Source: Armillaria gallica (taxonomy: Eukaryota; Basidiomycota; Agaricomycetes; Agaricales; Physalacriaceae). Taken from it: a stretch of DNA of 64,000 nt. The notes beneath the pieces are model-generated. The model did no database searches. It worked only from the letters and a program-made list of their open reading frames with translations, and had not been told where the DNA came from. Numbering within the stretch: position 1 is the first letter of the stretch; every line of letters begins with the position of its first letter. Shown here piece after piece: positions 24,089-35,480 of this stretch. A program made the translations under genes and the position numbers. Where the stretch lies: contig JBANDB010000007.1 of the NCBI GenBank assembly GCA_037576215.1, forward strand, positions 1,023,001-1,087,000, given 5' to 3'.

Positions 24089-25834
24089 TCAAGCAAGTAA
24101 GGTAGTATGTACCTTTGTAGCAATGCCTCGCAAGATTAATGATGATATTTGATCCTTGTTGAACATTTCGAATACCGACAATTTTTTGAACCTCTGATCT
24201 GCTAGTCTCTGCCCAACTACACAGCATAGCACCCCATACTGCGATTCTGCACCTAGCAATGTGTATAAGCCATCTGGAATTGGGTACTGATGATATGCAA
24301 CAATTGCAAATGTATGCTCTGTCCCTGTGTGGTCTTTAACAACAAGGTTTCCCCATCGCTCTGGCCCTTGGGACTTGTCTCCATTGGACAATCCTTGCAC
24401 CAGGGCTGATTCAATGATGTATCCATCAGTGTGGCAGGGGTGCAGTTTGACATCTTCAAGAACTGATGGCTGAACCCAGGCCAAGGTCAAATCCATATTT
24501 GAGTGCAACCTGAGTGGAAGTGTCTCAGTCATGACCTGCTCCCATGATGGTCGCCAACTTTGAGTTCCATTCCCAGGTGTGGGATGCAGGAAGAGTAAAT
24601 CTACATGGCACATTGCTGCATCCATCAATGCTGTCCATGCATCCTCCTCAGACTGCTTTCCATAGTATGCTTGTATGGAGTCTGAATGCAGAAGATATGC
24701 CATCCCAGCAATTTTATCCACGGGATGTGTTGACACCCGCTTCTGCATCTCCGATAGCACATTATACACATTCCATCCTTGTTGGTCCCGCAGATATAAC
24801 AGTTTCTTCTCAAACTTCACCCGTAGTTCTTTATTACCAGTGTCCCCACCAATGATTGGACGCCGGCTGACCTCCTGCAGGGTCCAAGCACGCTTGAACC
24901 AACATCGATCACTCTCCAAGTTATCAGCATCAGCACTCAATGGCTGCCCCAGCCCACTCAAGTAGCACACCACTCCCCCAGCATTGCTATACACACTTCC
25001 AATGGTGGGTACATCCACTTTCCACTCTTCCTCATGCAGGTCCTCTCTGATCCCCCCCTTTTGTCTCAGGCAGAGCACATCAAGCCATGCATACTCCGCT
25101 CCTAGATTGAGCATCTCAATCCGGATGAGATCCAGGCTGGTGTCTTTAGGGATTGGCGCAGGCCACTCATGCCCATTGATGGGTGTCATTATATACTTGC
25201 GGTCTTCTTCGTTCACCCATGCATGTGATATGCCCCATGGCTGTCGTCGGGCGACCCACCATGGCACCACCCGGTTACTACACAGATCCCAGACACGGCG
25301 AGGGGGCACATGAGTGCAGATGATTTTGTCTTTGACAAGTACATCTTGCAGCATCTTTTGGTGTTGTGCTTTGCGCTTCACCGGTAGATAATCTACCATG
25401 GTGGTCAAGTTGTAGTGCCAAAATGGGCGGATATAGGCAAATGCAGTACCAAAGTCCCATTTCTGCATGATACAGTCCCCAAGAATGGAGTATAACCACG
25501 GGGTGAATAGAGTGTGTGACGTGCAGAGAGTGGTGTTGAGCTTCTCCAACAGTCCCTGAATGCCGAGGTCAGAGCAGAGAGTGTCGGCGAGAGCGGATGG
25601 TATGACAGGCATATTGCCGGTGTATGACCGTTGCTTAGGTACCGGAATGGATGCCTTTTGGCTCGTTCCAGTTGGAGCGGAGAGGGTGACCTTGGGGAGC
25701 GTTGCATACTGCAGGTGTGCCATACATCATTTATCACCCTCTTTCCATATTTTTTGCATGCTTACCCATTCATAACTGTGCCGGTAGGGCACAAGATCCT
25801 CATGATAACGGTTAAGCCATTCCTCCCTATCCAT
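24089..25834 (-). CDS. HET-like incompatibility-family protein, intact (module I)
   Basis: Two exons encode about 562 aa. Exon 1 (25,834-25,766) starts MDREEWLNRYHEDLVPYRH. A 57-bp intron (25,765-25,709, GTAAGC to CTGCAG) follows, and exon 2 (25,708-24,089) begins YATLPKVTLSAPTG. I prefer this start to the ATG at 25,723 because two decayed paralogs keep the same exon 1 and donor. A HET-like core spans about residues 161-305: RVWDLCSNRVVPWW, WGISHAW, IPKDTSLDLIRIEMLNLGAE, YAWLDVLCLRQ, VVCYLSGLG and DRCWFKRAWTLQEV. These correspond to the blocks of HET proteins around W-G, LW-D and RAW-LQE. No membrane segment or signal peptide is evident. HET proteins are known for triggering cell death after non-self contact in filamentous fungi; that role here is inferred only. 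It lies head-to-tail with its paralogs. Confidence 0.85.
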
Positions 25835-26098
25835 TTTGGGTATTTATCTGGCCCTAGCAAACGTGAGGACATTGAATATTGCAAGTAACACAAACACACA
25901 TACTCTTGGGACTTTAGGACGTTGATGGGGTATGGTACCGATTGTGGTTGTGCCGCAGGCTGTATCTAAAGAATTGTTGATTAGGCGCCAAGTCCCACAA
26001 AACAAATAGACGCGCTGGCAGCAGGATAGGCACCGTGGAATTCAATCACGGCCTTCCGTCGTCCTCCCTCCCAACGCCTTAAAAGGGAGGAGGCGAGG

Positions 26099-26108
26099 TA
26101 TAAAAAAA
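26099..26108 (+). promoter_or_regulatory. TATA-like box
   Basis: TATAAAAAAA begins 42 bp upstream of the ATG at 26,141. A similar spacing (47 bp) separates a TATA-like box from the ATG of the intact HET gene at 41,784. This supports the box only weakly. Confidence 0.35.
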
Positions 26109-26140
26109 GGAGTGTTGAGGAAGGTGAAGAAAGCCGGTGG

Positions 26141-26596
26141 ATGTTCGAGGAAGAGATTCAGATTCTACGAGAGTTGATCGATGAATACCACGCGTATGCC
26201 GTGACACGTCCTTGTTTTATTTACACTCAAGCACCGCTTGCACCATGCACCTTATTCCTAATAGTACACGTGACGGAGGGATACGAAGAGAACGGAGAAG
26301 CAGTGCCAATGCCCGGTGACTCGACTTTCTTCTTCCAGTTGCCTGGTACCACAATATCAAAAATACGGGAGAATACAATGCTTGTTAGTAGAAAACTGCA
26401 ACGCGTAGTGAAATCTACTCTATACTTCCTTCTGGTACACCTTTCGTACTCACGTATAGCCTCAGATTTCAGCCCCGATCTTCCTCCTCTTCTTTTTGTA
26501 CATCTCCTTTGCCCTCTCTTCGTTGCCTGCATATACAGGAACCCAAGTATCGGCGGAGTCTATGCCTCAATATCTCATTCTGCTTATAAGGCGTAG
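26141..26596 (+). CDS. Small hypothetical protein
   Basis: An open frame of 151 codons with ATG start, beginning MFEEEIQILRELIDEYHAYA and having hydrophobic stretches in its C-terminal third (around LLFVHLLCPLFVACIY). It is preceded by a TATA-like sequence. It has no relative elsewhere in the window and no domain I recognise, and part of it could be intron. It lies between the 5' end of the HET gene of module I and the G2 remnants of module II. It may be spurious. Confidence 0.25.
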   Translation: MFEEEIQILRELIDEYHAYAVTRPCFIYTQAPLAPCTLFLIVHVTEGYEENGEAVPMPGDSTFFFQLPGTTISKIRENTMLVSRKLQRVVKSTLYFLLVHLSYSRIASDFSPDLPPLLFVHLLCPLFVACIYRNPSIGGVYASISHSAYKA

Positions 26597-27115
26597 CTTT
26601 CTCCTTTGATGACCGCCAGTGGCTGTTCGAGACATTTTTGGAAGCAGCTGGACGCCTTCGTCGTAATACTGTGCGAGGAATCATTATGGAGTTTGAGAGG
26701 AAGTGGAAAAGACGAACATCACGACAGCAATCGCAATCCCCCGCACGAAGTACGGACGACGGCATTAAACTGAAAGAACGTAGAGTCCATTATCATGCCT
26801 CAGATTGATCGCAAAGCTTCTGTTGATTGTCTTCTCTTTCGTGTATGGGCTTTCCATTTCTCTTCGCCTTTCCCTGCGGGGGTAGATGAGATGGAGTGAG
26901 GGCTCCTGACTGAGACAAGAGATACCAAGGCGGTCTCCAGGTTTATCGGTGTCGACAGAGCTAAGTTACTGTCAGCTTTGTCTGTTATAATTCCGATCCT
27001 GCCGGTCCACGTACTTGCTTTAATGAGAGGTCGGGTGTTCAGCGAGGACTGCCCCGCTTGCTACCCAGGCCTACCGGCATAAACGATGACGTCCGTCGGG
27101 GCTAGAGATGCAGCT
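26597..27115. other. Stretch without recognisable gene
   Basis: No domain, repeat end or convincing exon was seen. It joins the small hypothetical frame to the G2 remnant of module II. Confidence 0.4.
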
Positions 27116-27890
27116 TTAGCACCTTGTTAAATGAACTGGGTGGCTAAATATACCTTGACCTTGGGAAGGCACATTGGACATAGTCGGACTCAATCTCGAT
27201 GCCTCGGCTAGTACAGAACAATTCGTCGGAGATGACAGGGAGAGGCGCAACGACAAAGAATACCAAGGCAGCCCTCTTCTGAATCTGATGAAATTGAGAA
27301 GAGAACCAAGGGACCAGTAAGCGCGATGGAAGGAAGAAATGGATATGCAGGACTTACGGTGGCGACGAAGTCGCGGTGGAACAACTAGAAATGGTGCCGA
27401 GTTTAGAGTTTCAGGTCGCTTGGGATTTAGTGGGAAAATCGTCCCATAGTGCATCAATATAGGCGCATACGCGGGCGTCGGCGTTGACGTGAATTCAGGT
27501 TGATTCCCCTTGTCCTGCCCGCATAAATTCTTATCCTGGTATGGGTACAACACTGCCTGAGGATGAATAAAAAGGTCGACAAGGATTGAAACTATACTCA
27601 CCGTAAAGCTCTCCTCCGACATCTTCCTGTTGCCAGCCAGTCGCATAGCCGGAACACGTTGGCCTCCATTTTGGACTTTGGCTCGCATTCTGTATCAAAC
27701 GGAAAGGCCTCGAAGTCGCGCCATTCGTTTTATATCGCAGCCGAATGTCGAAGAATTCATAACATCGCGGCTTGAGACGTCTTCATGGCGACGGGTCTCT
27801 ATCAGATATAAGTTCTGGTTATCGTTGCCGGATAGATAGAACATATACCTTCCATCTCTGAGACTCTTTGGATTCTCCCTTCTGCAGCAT
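27116..27890 (-). pseudogene. G2 family remnant
   Basis: A minus-strand frame of 190 codons (27,688-27,116) reads across what look like two introns, so it is not a single exon. Preceding it, near 27,785-27,840, is an intron-like stretch ending TCTGATAG, homologous to those near 35,580-35,630 and 37,820-37,870. The exon after it matches the RYDELLDMKRHEAA exon of the inverted copy at 11.65 kb at the nucleotide level, but its frame is broken. Family unknown. Confidence 0.4.
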
Positions 27891-27899
27891 CACCCACCG

Positions 27900-30690
27900 T
27901 TGCACGACGGTGCGCCTTTTCTAGATCGAATCAAAGGATCCCTGTGCTTCATCACTAATTAGAATCCGAGGGCCCTAACGAGGTGTTCTGAGACGACTGA
28001 GCGCGCCCTCAGCAGAATGCTTGAGTCGATCGTATGAGTGCCAGACCTTGCCGATGTGTACGCTAGAGAAAGTGGTGCCGCCATCGAGGGTGATGATGGT
28101 AGGAGTCGAAGAAACGTGAGCAGCGTGGGTGCTAACGATCACAAACAACCCGCACCTTGTACCACCACCATGGCCACTACGAGTACTTTACCACTACGCT
28201 ACCCTTTTCTTTCCGTACCTCCTGCATCTAATCAAGTCATCCTCTCGTCACAAGAATGGCTGTCTCTACTAATTGCCGACATCTACTGATTGACGGCGTC
28301 TACTCCAGTCTGCCTCTCCTCCGCCGACGACCACCCTCCGCGTCACCTCGACCAAGCACCATCCAGGCTGATTGTATCTCGTGCCCATCGACATCCCTCC
28401 TCGCACGCCCACCTTCCCGCAGATCTTTCGCTCCCCGCACGCGTCGTCTCAACACTCGGTTTGCTGCCTATATTCCACTATTATTCTCAGTCAATAGACA
28501 TACCGAACGGTTGATGAATATTTAAATCGAGGCCGCCAATCGTAAAGCCGAACGTGTCCTTTCCGCCCTCGTAGTCAAGTCTTCTCCTTCACATCACGTT
28601 CTCCCTCCCCCGCACGTCGTTCAAGTGAGCCACAGTGAGGGCGACATGGAATTGCAAAACAAGACAATTATATTGTAGAATGATACTACTCGAGTACAAA
28701 AATTAATAGACTAGAAAGTACGAAGTGAAATAAAAGTCATAAATGATTCTCGCGCTTCCCGGGGAAAAGTACACGAGACTACAAGCAGTCAAATTTCAAA
28801 GTTCATACAATCATGATTTCCCCGTTCCAGAGGTGAGTATATGCCACCGCTTGGATGCCTATTCCGTTCTTGCCGTGGCCGAACACAGTCGTTAAGTCGT
28901 TCCAACCTGTTGTTGAGGGTCTGATATGCCTCCAAAGGCTCGTGCAAGCAAATAGCTCTAGCCCTAGGTACCTGGACATCAACGCAGAAAGAACCGGAGG
29001 AGAAAATAGACTTACCATGAGCAAAAGTCGCCCCTTGAGACGCGACTCGGCACCATACACCACGAACTTCTATTCAATCAGCCTCAACGGGGATAGGGAG
29101 CGCGTCAACTTCCACATCTTGAAGGTCGACTTGATGCCCCAGAAATAATTGACACCAGAATATCATCATATACATGGATGCTAGACCAGTTTCAGTGGGA
29201 AAAAGGAGGTAAATTGAAAATATCGCAGACATAGATGGCATCCACATCAGAAATCAAAGTTCAGGGAATGAAGGAACGATTCAAAGCTCGGCAACACCCT
29301 TTACGACGTTAGCCTCCCGCACGAAGAAACGGCTGCAAGGATGAGAAGCCGCAATAAACTGAAGAACGAGGTTCGGTACAGAAAAAGATGGAGGTTACAT
29401 AGCACGCACCTTCCCTTCGGGCCTGTGCACGCAATCCAAAAATCCTGCGCATTGTATGATTAGCGGAAGACGTTGGCGCACAGACTTGAGAACGTACCCA
29501 ATCAACGTCTCTCATGCATCCTCATTGCACAACCACGCAACTTATCCCCAGCCAACTTTGGAGAATGGCCGAGCGACCACGACATCGAAAAGTTTGCTTG
29601 GCTGAATCGCAGTGGGTGTGGTAAATGCGGATGCAACTTCAGAGTGTGGTCAACGTTACGTTCAACGATGATCCTGCCACCCAGCCTCTAAACTCTTTCG
29701 CGACTGCCAGCTTTGTCGTTCCATGCCGTGTCGGCACAAAGTTCGAGCTGTCCTCCCGAGAGTTTTTGGCATCGGGCGTGTACCTGTCGAATCGACGTCA
29801 GTTACCAAAGTCAAAGGCCCCACAGAAAAAGACGTGCCTTTTTTCCCTCCAAACTCGTCCTCCGTGCCTTCTTCATGGTACATCCATCCCATTGCCCGTA
29901 TCTCTGCGCGCCTCCGCATCTTGCCCGTCGAACATCTTGGCGTGATTCTAGTCCGGCGGTGGTGTTCAGTACTTGAAATATGCGGCAGTGAAGAAAAAAA
30001 ACGACGTACCAGAATATAACAGTCATGGACTGCCTTGATGTCTTCCAGGAATACACTCTACCTACTGTAAACCACCATCGTTCCCAGCTTGAGGGAAACT
30101 GCTTCCACATAAACCCTGAGATTTTGGCGACGCGGATCTCGTATTTGGTATGACATGGCGAGTTGGAACGCACGGAGGGAAAATGGAAGTTCAGACACTG
30201 GTATGGACTAAAGCGGAAGTTGCCGTCTCGGACCGGACCCCCGCGTTAGTCCTCCCAAAGAGGAATTGACCTCCTCCATCGGCGTTCAACAGTTCTAACT
30301 AATTCCTAGGACCATGCGTGATACGAGAACGCGAACCCTGCGTGCAGGACTGTGACATCGTGCGCCACCAGCACCCCCAACATCGATAGGTCAGTTCACA
30401 CCTTTGTCGCACTCATGAACATCGAAGCTAAGTCGTATAGATCTTTTACATAGTACCACAACCTCAAACTCCGTGGTGCTAGGTTTGAGCCGAGACGATG
30501 TATCACGATCGAGGTTGACTGTATAGCTGCTGACAAGGACGACAGCGGATAGGGAAGCGCCACGGTAGAGGTGTTCGAAGAATGGGAGGGTAAGGCGTCT
30601 CTACTCTTTGATTCCTATGGGCTAATTTAGTTATTTGAAGATGATTTCCACCGCAAACGGCCACTTCCTCCATAATTAATTAATCCGTCA
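27900..30690 (-). repeat. G1 family copy of tandem module II
   Basis: A minus-strand copy with the best-preserved G1 exons. They include FQLAMSYQIRDPRRQ followed by VEAVSLKLGTMVVYS (30,065-30,165), YTPDAKNSREDSSNF and TTKLAVAKEFRGWVAG (29,680-29,785), and the 3' exon pieces near 28,830-29,110. The left part (27,990-28,140) carries the TIITLDGGTTFSSVHIGKVW exon of G2 type. Exon edges use GTACGT or GCACGT donors and CTGAC-AG acceptors. Stops and frame changes remain, so I consider it a relic. CpG is not depleted here: 43 CpG by hand count in 29,401-30,000. Confidence 0.6.
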
Positions 30691-32740
30691 GCGACATCCC
30701 GTATCTTGTTCCCATAATGGCCTCTCACTTTCCGATGCGCGAGGGTCCAACCGCGACAATGTAAGGGCTGGAGTATGGTCAGGTAGGTGCGGCAAATACA
30801 GGTGAGTTTTATGGCTTCCGTACTTGGTTTCTTCGTGGCTAATGTTCTATTGCTTAGGTCTTCCACCTACTCACCCTTCGATCTCTCTCTCCCTTCGACT
30901 TGTCTCCCGAGCTGTTTTTCAAACTACTATGATGCTGTTCACATAGGCTCAGCGGCAAACGTATTGGAAGACACTTTTCCTATCGCTCGTCTACCGCCGC
31001 CTTCCCCCAGTTCTTCAGGCTTCAATGACATTCGGGTGGTGGTGAAGCCAGGAGGGAGTTTTTTTTTCCAAAGCAATGTATCTTCGCCACGCTAGAAGGG
31101 ATGTGCATTCCGCGGGCGACGTCCAAGTCCCGATCCTCCCTGGTCAGCTGAATTTGAGCCGACAACGTATCTTCATTTGGCTAGGAGTGGATGGGATAGG
31201 GGGATGCTTGAACGGCTCAACCACGAGCCGACGTGTGGCTGTTTTTACCGGTGAATACTCCCTATTCGAGATGGCGTTCACGTGTGCTAAATCGTTGGTC
31301 AAGGAGCCCTTTGTATCTGCCTGCAGGAGTTGACCAGCCTACACCCCCGTTTTTCCCGTTGTGTTTGATTAAATATGCGCTGTTTGACGGACACTCAAGT
31401 ACTCAGGGTTGTGGGGTGTTCGACTCGTATGGACACGAGGTAAGCTGACTTTGTTCTGATCTTTTGCACCAAAAATTGACTTGCATGAAGTACTCCAGCG
31501 CGTCGCCGTCTCCTTGGGCCCGTAACGGGCAAACGTCGGTCTCCGGCTTCGCTTGGAAATGGAGCTATCGTTAGGATACGCGACATGTGTTCAAGCGGTC
31601 GTGGTCGAGGTGGATGATGAAGGGCTGTGTTCCCGATCTTTCTCTTCTACCATGGCGACACCTTTCTCTGCGTGTCTTTTGCTACCGCTTGCCAATAAAC
31701 GCGATGTTGATCAGCACGGCGCTGAGCTTAGGATCTCATCGACGGCAAAGAGTACTAGCTTCCATGTTTGGTCCCTGCTAGAAAGTTCGTCTTGCTGATA
31801 ACCACTTGATACTGGGCCAGAAATCAGCCAGAGGTGCTTGTGGAACACGTCAACGGAGAATTTATTCCTCAGCTCGCTCATTGGCACCGACACTGTCAAT
31901 AAATCGACGATATACCTTTCGAGCAAAAGACACTCCAGCGACACACCTGCTTTGCTATCACCACTGTCCATGGCTGTTCCATCAACGACACCCATTTTTT
32001 TCCTGTGGGACACCTCCATACACCTCCATATCCGCTACTCTGACAGCCCACTCGCACCCAAACCAAAGTGAGGTAAGCTTGGTATTGCTTTACCTCGTAA
32101 CCTCGTTAAGCTTCCACAGTTTGGTATTGAATTCGTACAGGCACTCTCAAGTCTTCTCGGCTCTATACATTTACTGAATGAAGCGGTAAGTTTTTATGGC
32201 GTTCTTCTTACTCACATTTTGACGGGTTTTCTTTCTAGTCACAGTAAATCATTTTACTGTTTCTTTTTCTCAAAAGATTCGCTAACGAATGTTTTCCTTA
32301 GACCGTTCAATGACTGTCACGAGTTTGATTCCAGTGGTACCGGTCGGCCAGGTATGTGCTCGGTTCCCTTATCTTTCCGTATGCTGATGGTTTTATCCTG
32401 TGTGGGTAGGATTTCATAACAGCAGCCAAGGCGACGACGTCCGGAGTCTCTGAACTGTACAATGAAAATCACCAACCTGCTGGAGGACGAGGACTCAAGT
32501 ACTCATCAGTAAGCGGACACATCAGCCATTATCAACATTGGTGTAGCTTTCGGGAGGCGCGAACGTCAGGACACGTCACTGTGTTCCTTGCTTTGAGTTT
32601 CTCTGATGCTTTAGGCTGAGCTTCGAAGCTTGTAGACTCGAGACTCAGGGATCACGCTGGTGGGATTACGGGGATAACTGCATTATTAAATCTTGTACTT
32701 CAACGAGCAATGCACCGTTAGGTGATAGGTAATGCCAGAA
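30690..32740 (+). repeat. Segment S of module II
   Basis: The plus-strand exon after the GTGAGT intron (30,802-30,858) reads STYSPFDLSLPSTCLPSCF and then GSAANVLEDTFPIA. Later blocks near 31,100-31,330 (GDVQVPILPG, WLGVDGIGG) and 32,060-32,480 recur in the other copies. I considered a glutamic-peptidase match for WLGVDG, but the surrounding motifs do not support it. It is a repeated, probably decayed coding segment of unknown type. Confidence 0.45.
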
Positions 32741-32772
32741 TCATCATGTTCAAAATGTATCGCAAATACTCA

Positions 32773-35078
32773 TTAATCAAGAAAGATAGTGTCAACCTTT
32801 GTAGTGATGCCCTGCGACAAAAATGACACTATGTCATCGTCATACATTTCGAATACCGATAATTTTTTGAACTTCTGATCTGGCAGTCTCCACCCGACTA
32901 CACAGTGTAGCACACTGGAATCCCACGATTCTGCACATAGCAATGTGTACAAGCCGTCCGGTATTGGACACTGATGATACACAACAATCTTGAATGTATG
33001 CTCTGTCCCTGCGTCGTCTTTGACAACGAAATTTCCATGTCGCTCTCGCTCTTGGGAGTCTCCATCGAACAATCCTCGCACCAAGGCCGATTCAATGATG
33101 TATCCATGATTGAATGAGTCAGTCCTAACATCGCAAATAAGCGGCTGCGAAGTCCAGTTTGAACGTGTATCCGACGAGCGCAGCTTGGGTGGAAGCTTCT
33201 CTGTCATGACCTGCTTCCATGATGGTCGCCAACTTTTGGTTCCAGGTTCAGTGTAAAGGATCTGCCACGCGATGGGTCTTCAACCCAGAAATGAGTACGA
33301 TTCGGGCGTATATTGCCAGAGTAGAGTAGGTCAAAGACACGACATAGTGGTAGAAGTAAAAGGAGCCTCAGAACTCTGGTGTTATGGAACATACAGTTGG
33401 TGTCTGAAGTCGTCCTTCATCTGATGCAGCCTTGTTGTTAGCTCAGCTCGGCTGTGTTTCCTCTCAGCGAAGTGAGAGCTAAGAGAGAAATCAAGAATCA
33501 TCACGTGCTAACTCGTACGCAAACCCTATTCTGAGACTTCGCTCGTACCTCACATACTCTCAGAACGTCAATTTGCGTACTCGACACGATTGGACTAGGT
33601 GTATGGGCGAAAAAACCGAGGGGTTTTTTTCCTGCCCAACGCATAGAAATGGGGAGTTACGTGCTATGGATCCCCAATGCTGCAGGAGTCTGAACGACGC
33701 ATCCAAAGTGCGTGGCGCATACGTAGCTGCCCGCAACCCATAAGTAAATATAGCTAAAGGAATGACGCAATAATAACTCCATAGAAAATCGCATCCCTTA
33801 TATTCAGGATGCAGAAAGAGCAAATCTGCCAGGTGCCGTGACTGCTGTCCATATGCCGCTACATCCATCAATGCTATCCATGCGTCATCCTCAGACTGCT
33901 TTCCATAGTATGCTGGTATAGACATTGAACCCATAATGTATGCCATCCCTGCAATTTTATCAATGGGATATGTTGACACCCGCTTCTGCATCTCTGACAG
34001 CACATCATATACACGCCCTTCCCTTATATCCTGCAGAGATTACAGTTTCTCCTTAAATTTCGCCCGTAGTGCTTCATCCCCGGTGTCCCCGCCAATAATT
34101 GGATTCATGCTGATCTCCTGCAGTGTCCATGCACGTTTGAACCAACACCGGTCGCTCTCCAAGTTATCAGCATTGGAACTCAATGGCTGGCCTAGCCCAC
34201 TCAAGTAGCACACCACTTTATTCAAGTTGATCTTGTCATACACACTTCCGATGGTGGGTACATCCACTTTCCACTCTTCCTCGCGCAGATCCTCCCTGAT
34301 CCCCCCTTTCTGTCTTAGGCAGAGAACATCAAGCCACACATACTCCGCTCCCAGATTCAGCATCTCGATCCGGATAAGATCCAGGCTGGTGTCTTTAGGG
34401 ATCGGCACAGGCCACTCGCGTCCATTGATGGGTGTCAGTATATCCTTGCGATCTTCTTCGTCCATCCATGCATGTGATATCCCCCACGGCCATTGTCGGG
34501 CAGCCCACCATGGCATCACCCGGTTACTGTACAGATCCCAGACGCGCCGAGGGGGCACATGAGTGCAAATGATTTTGTCTTTGTCAAGTACATCTTGCCG
34601 CATCTTTTGGTCCCGTGCTTTGCACTTGGGTAGTTCATCTATCATGGTGGCCAATTTGCTGCACCAAAACGGACGAAGATAGGCATATGCAGTGCCGAAG
34701 TCAAAGTTTTCCAAGATGCAGTCCCCGAGAACGGAGTATACCCATGGGGTGGACAGGGTGTGTGATGTGTTAAGGATAATGTTAAACTTTTCCAAGAGTC
34801 CCCGAATGCCGAAGTCAGAGCAGGGAGTGTCGGCAAGAATGGATGGTATGACGGGCCTCTTGCCGATGTATGACCGTTGCTTAAGTACTAGAATGGATGC
34901 CGTTTGGCCCGTCCCAGTAGGAGCGGAGAGGGTAACCTCGGGGAGCTTCTATGAGGTGTGCTATACATCATTTAATGCTCTTATTTTCACGAATTTACAT
35001 GCTTACTGCCCATTCATAATTGGAAAAGATGTCTTTAGAAACATGAGGATAACACGATAACCATTCCCTCCTATCCAT
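32773..35078 (-). pseudogene. HET-like paralog of module II, disrupted
   Basis: Same architecture as the intact gene at 24.1-25.8 kb. Exon 1 begins MDRREWL at 35,078, a GTAAGC donor follows, and exon 2 begins KLPEVTLSAPTGTGQ. The HET-like core is intact through VWDLYSNRVMPWW, WGISHAW, VWLDVLCLRQ and DRCWFKRAWTLQEI. Two lesions are visible. One is an in-frame TAA at 34,042-34,040 where the paralog has TTA. The other is a 551-bp insertion at 33,252-33,802. Removing the insertion and one copy of its target duplication restores the frame into EPGTKSWRPSWKQVM and on to the normal stop, so decay is recent. Any truncated product would keep the core and lose the C-terminal half. Confidence 0.9.
33252..33802 (-). 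mobile_element. 551-bp insertion carrying tyrosine-recombinase-element repeat sequence
   Basis: Flanked by the 5-bp direct repeat TTCAG at 33,247-33,251 and 33,803-33,807. The intact paralog and the one at 54.6 kb hold a single uninterrupted site. The ends form an imperfect inverted repeat (TGTAAAGGAT at the left, ATCCCTTATA at the right). Its middle, about 33,432-33,706, is the reverse complement of the B1-A2 junction (about 50,961-51,219, then A2 beyond the nested element) of the large retrotransposon. It therefore contains B and A repeats with about 35 bp of 3' internal sequence. The two outer parts match nothing else I could see. It could be a solo LTR-like or non-autonomous element that captured or was invaded by this repeat. 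Confidence 0.8.
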
Positions 35079-35480
35079 TTCGAGTATTCCTAGCCTTAGC
35101 CACAATAAGGACGTTGAATATTGCAAGCAACACAAAAACACATACTTTTGGGAGTTCAGGACGTCGATGGAGTGTCACGGGTGTGGTGTGAAGTCGTGGT
35201 TGTGCAGACTATATCCAAAGGATTAAGGGCGAAGCAACGCCAGCGCCGTCAAGCCACGTCTGCGAGATAGAAGCCCTCAGGAATTCGATTGCGGCGCGCG
35301 TGAAGAGGACGCGTTATTGCCGAGACCTCGAGACGGGCGTATAACTATCCATAGGAATGGTAGCTTTGAGCCATTTGACGTGCATTTTCCCCTCAACATC
35401 AACAATCTCGAAGGAAACAGTCCCACGAGTGGTACCAAAGACTGACATGATTTATATACATGTCGCGATGCCTTGAAATC
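35079..35480. other. 5' flank of the module II HET copy
   Basis: The first ~100 bp upstream of the HET start (35,080-35,180) align with the flanks of the other two HET paralogs (25,835-25,940 and 56,334-56,440). They share a block around ACACATAC, so part of the promoter region was duplicated with the gene. The remainder has no recognisable feature. Confidence 0.45.

Noticed and set aside
27116..27688. 190-codon minus-strand frame as an intact gene
   Set aside because: It reads through stretches that are intron-like in homologous copies and its frame is not conserved among them.
31160..31240. WLGVDGIGG in segment S as a glutamic peptidase motif
   Set aside because: Only this short string resembles the family; the flanking catalytic and tryptophan motifs are absent in all copies.
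33252..33802. Insertion as a plain solo LTR
   Set aside because: The left end is TG, but the right end is TA rather than CA, and half of the sequence is the B-A junction of another element, so I left the class open.
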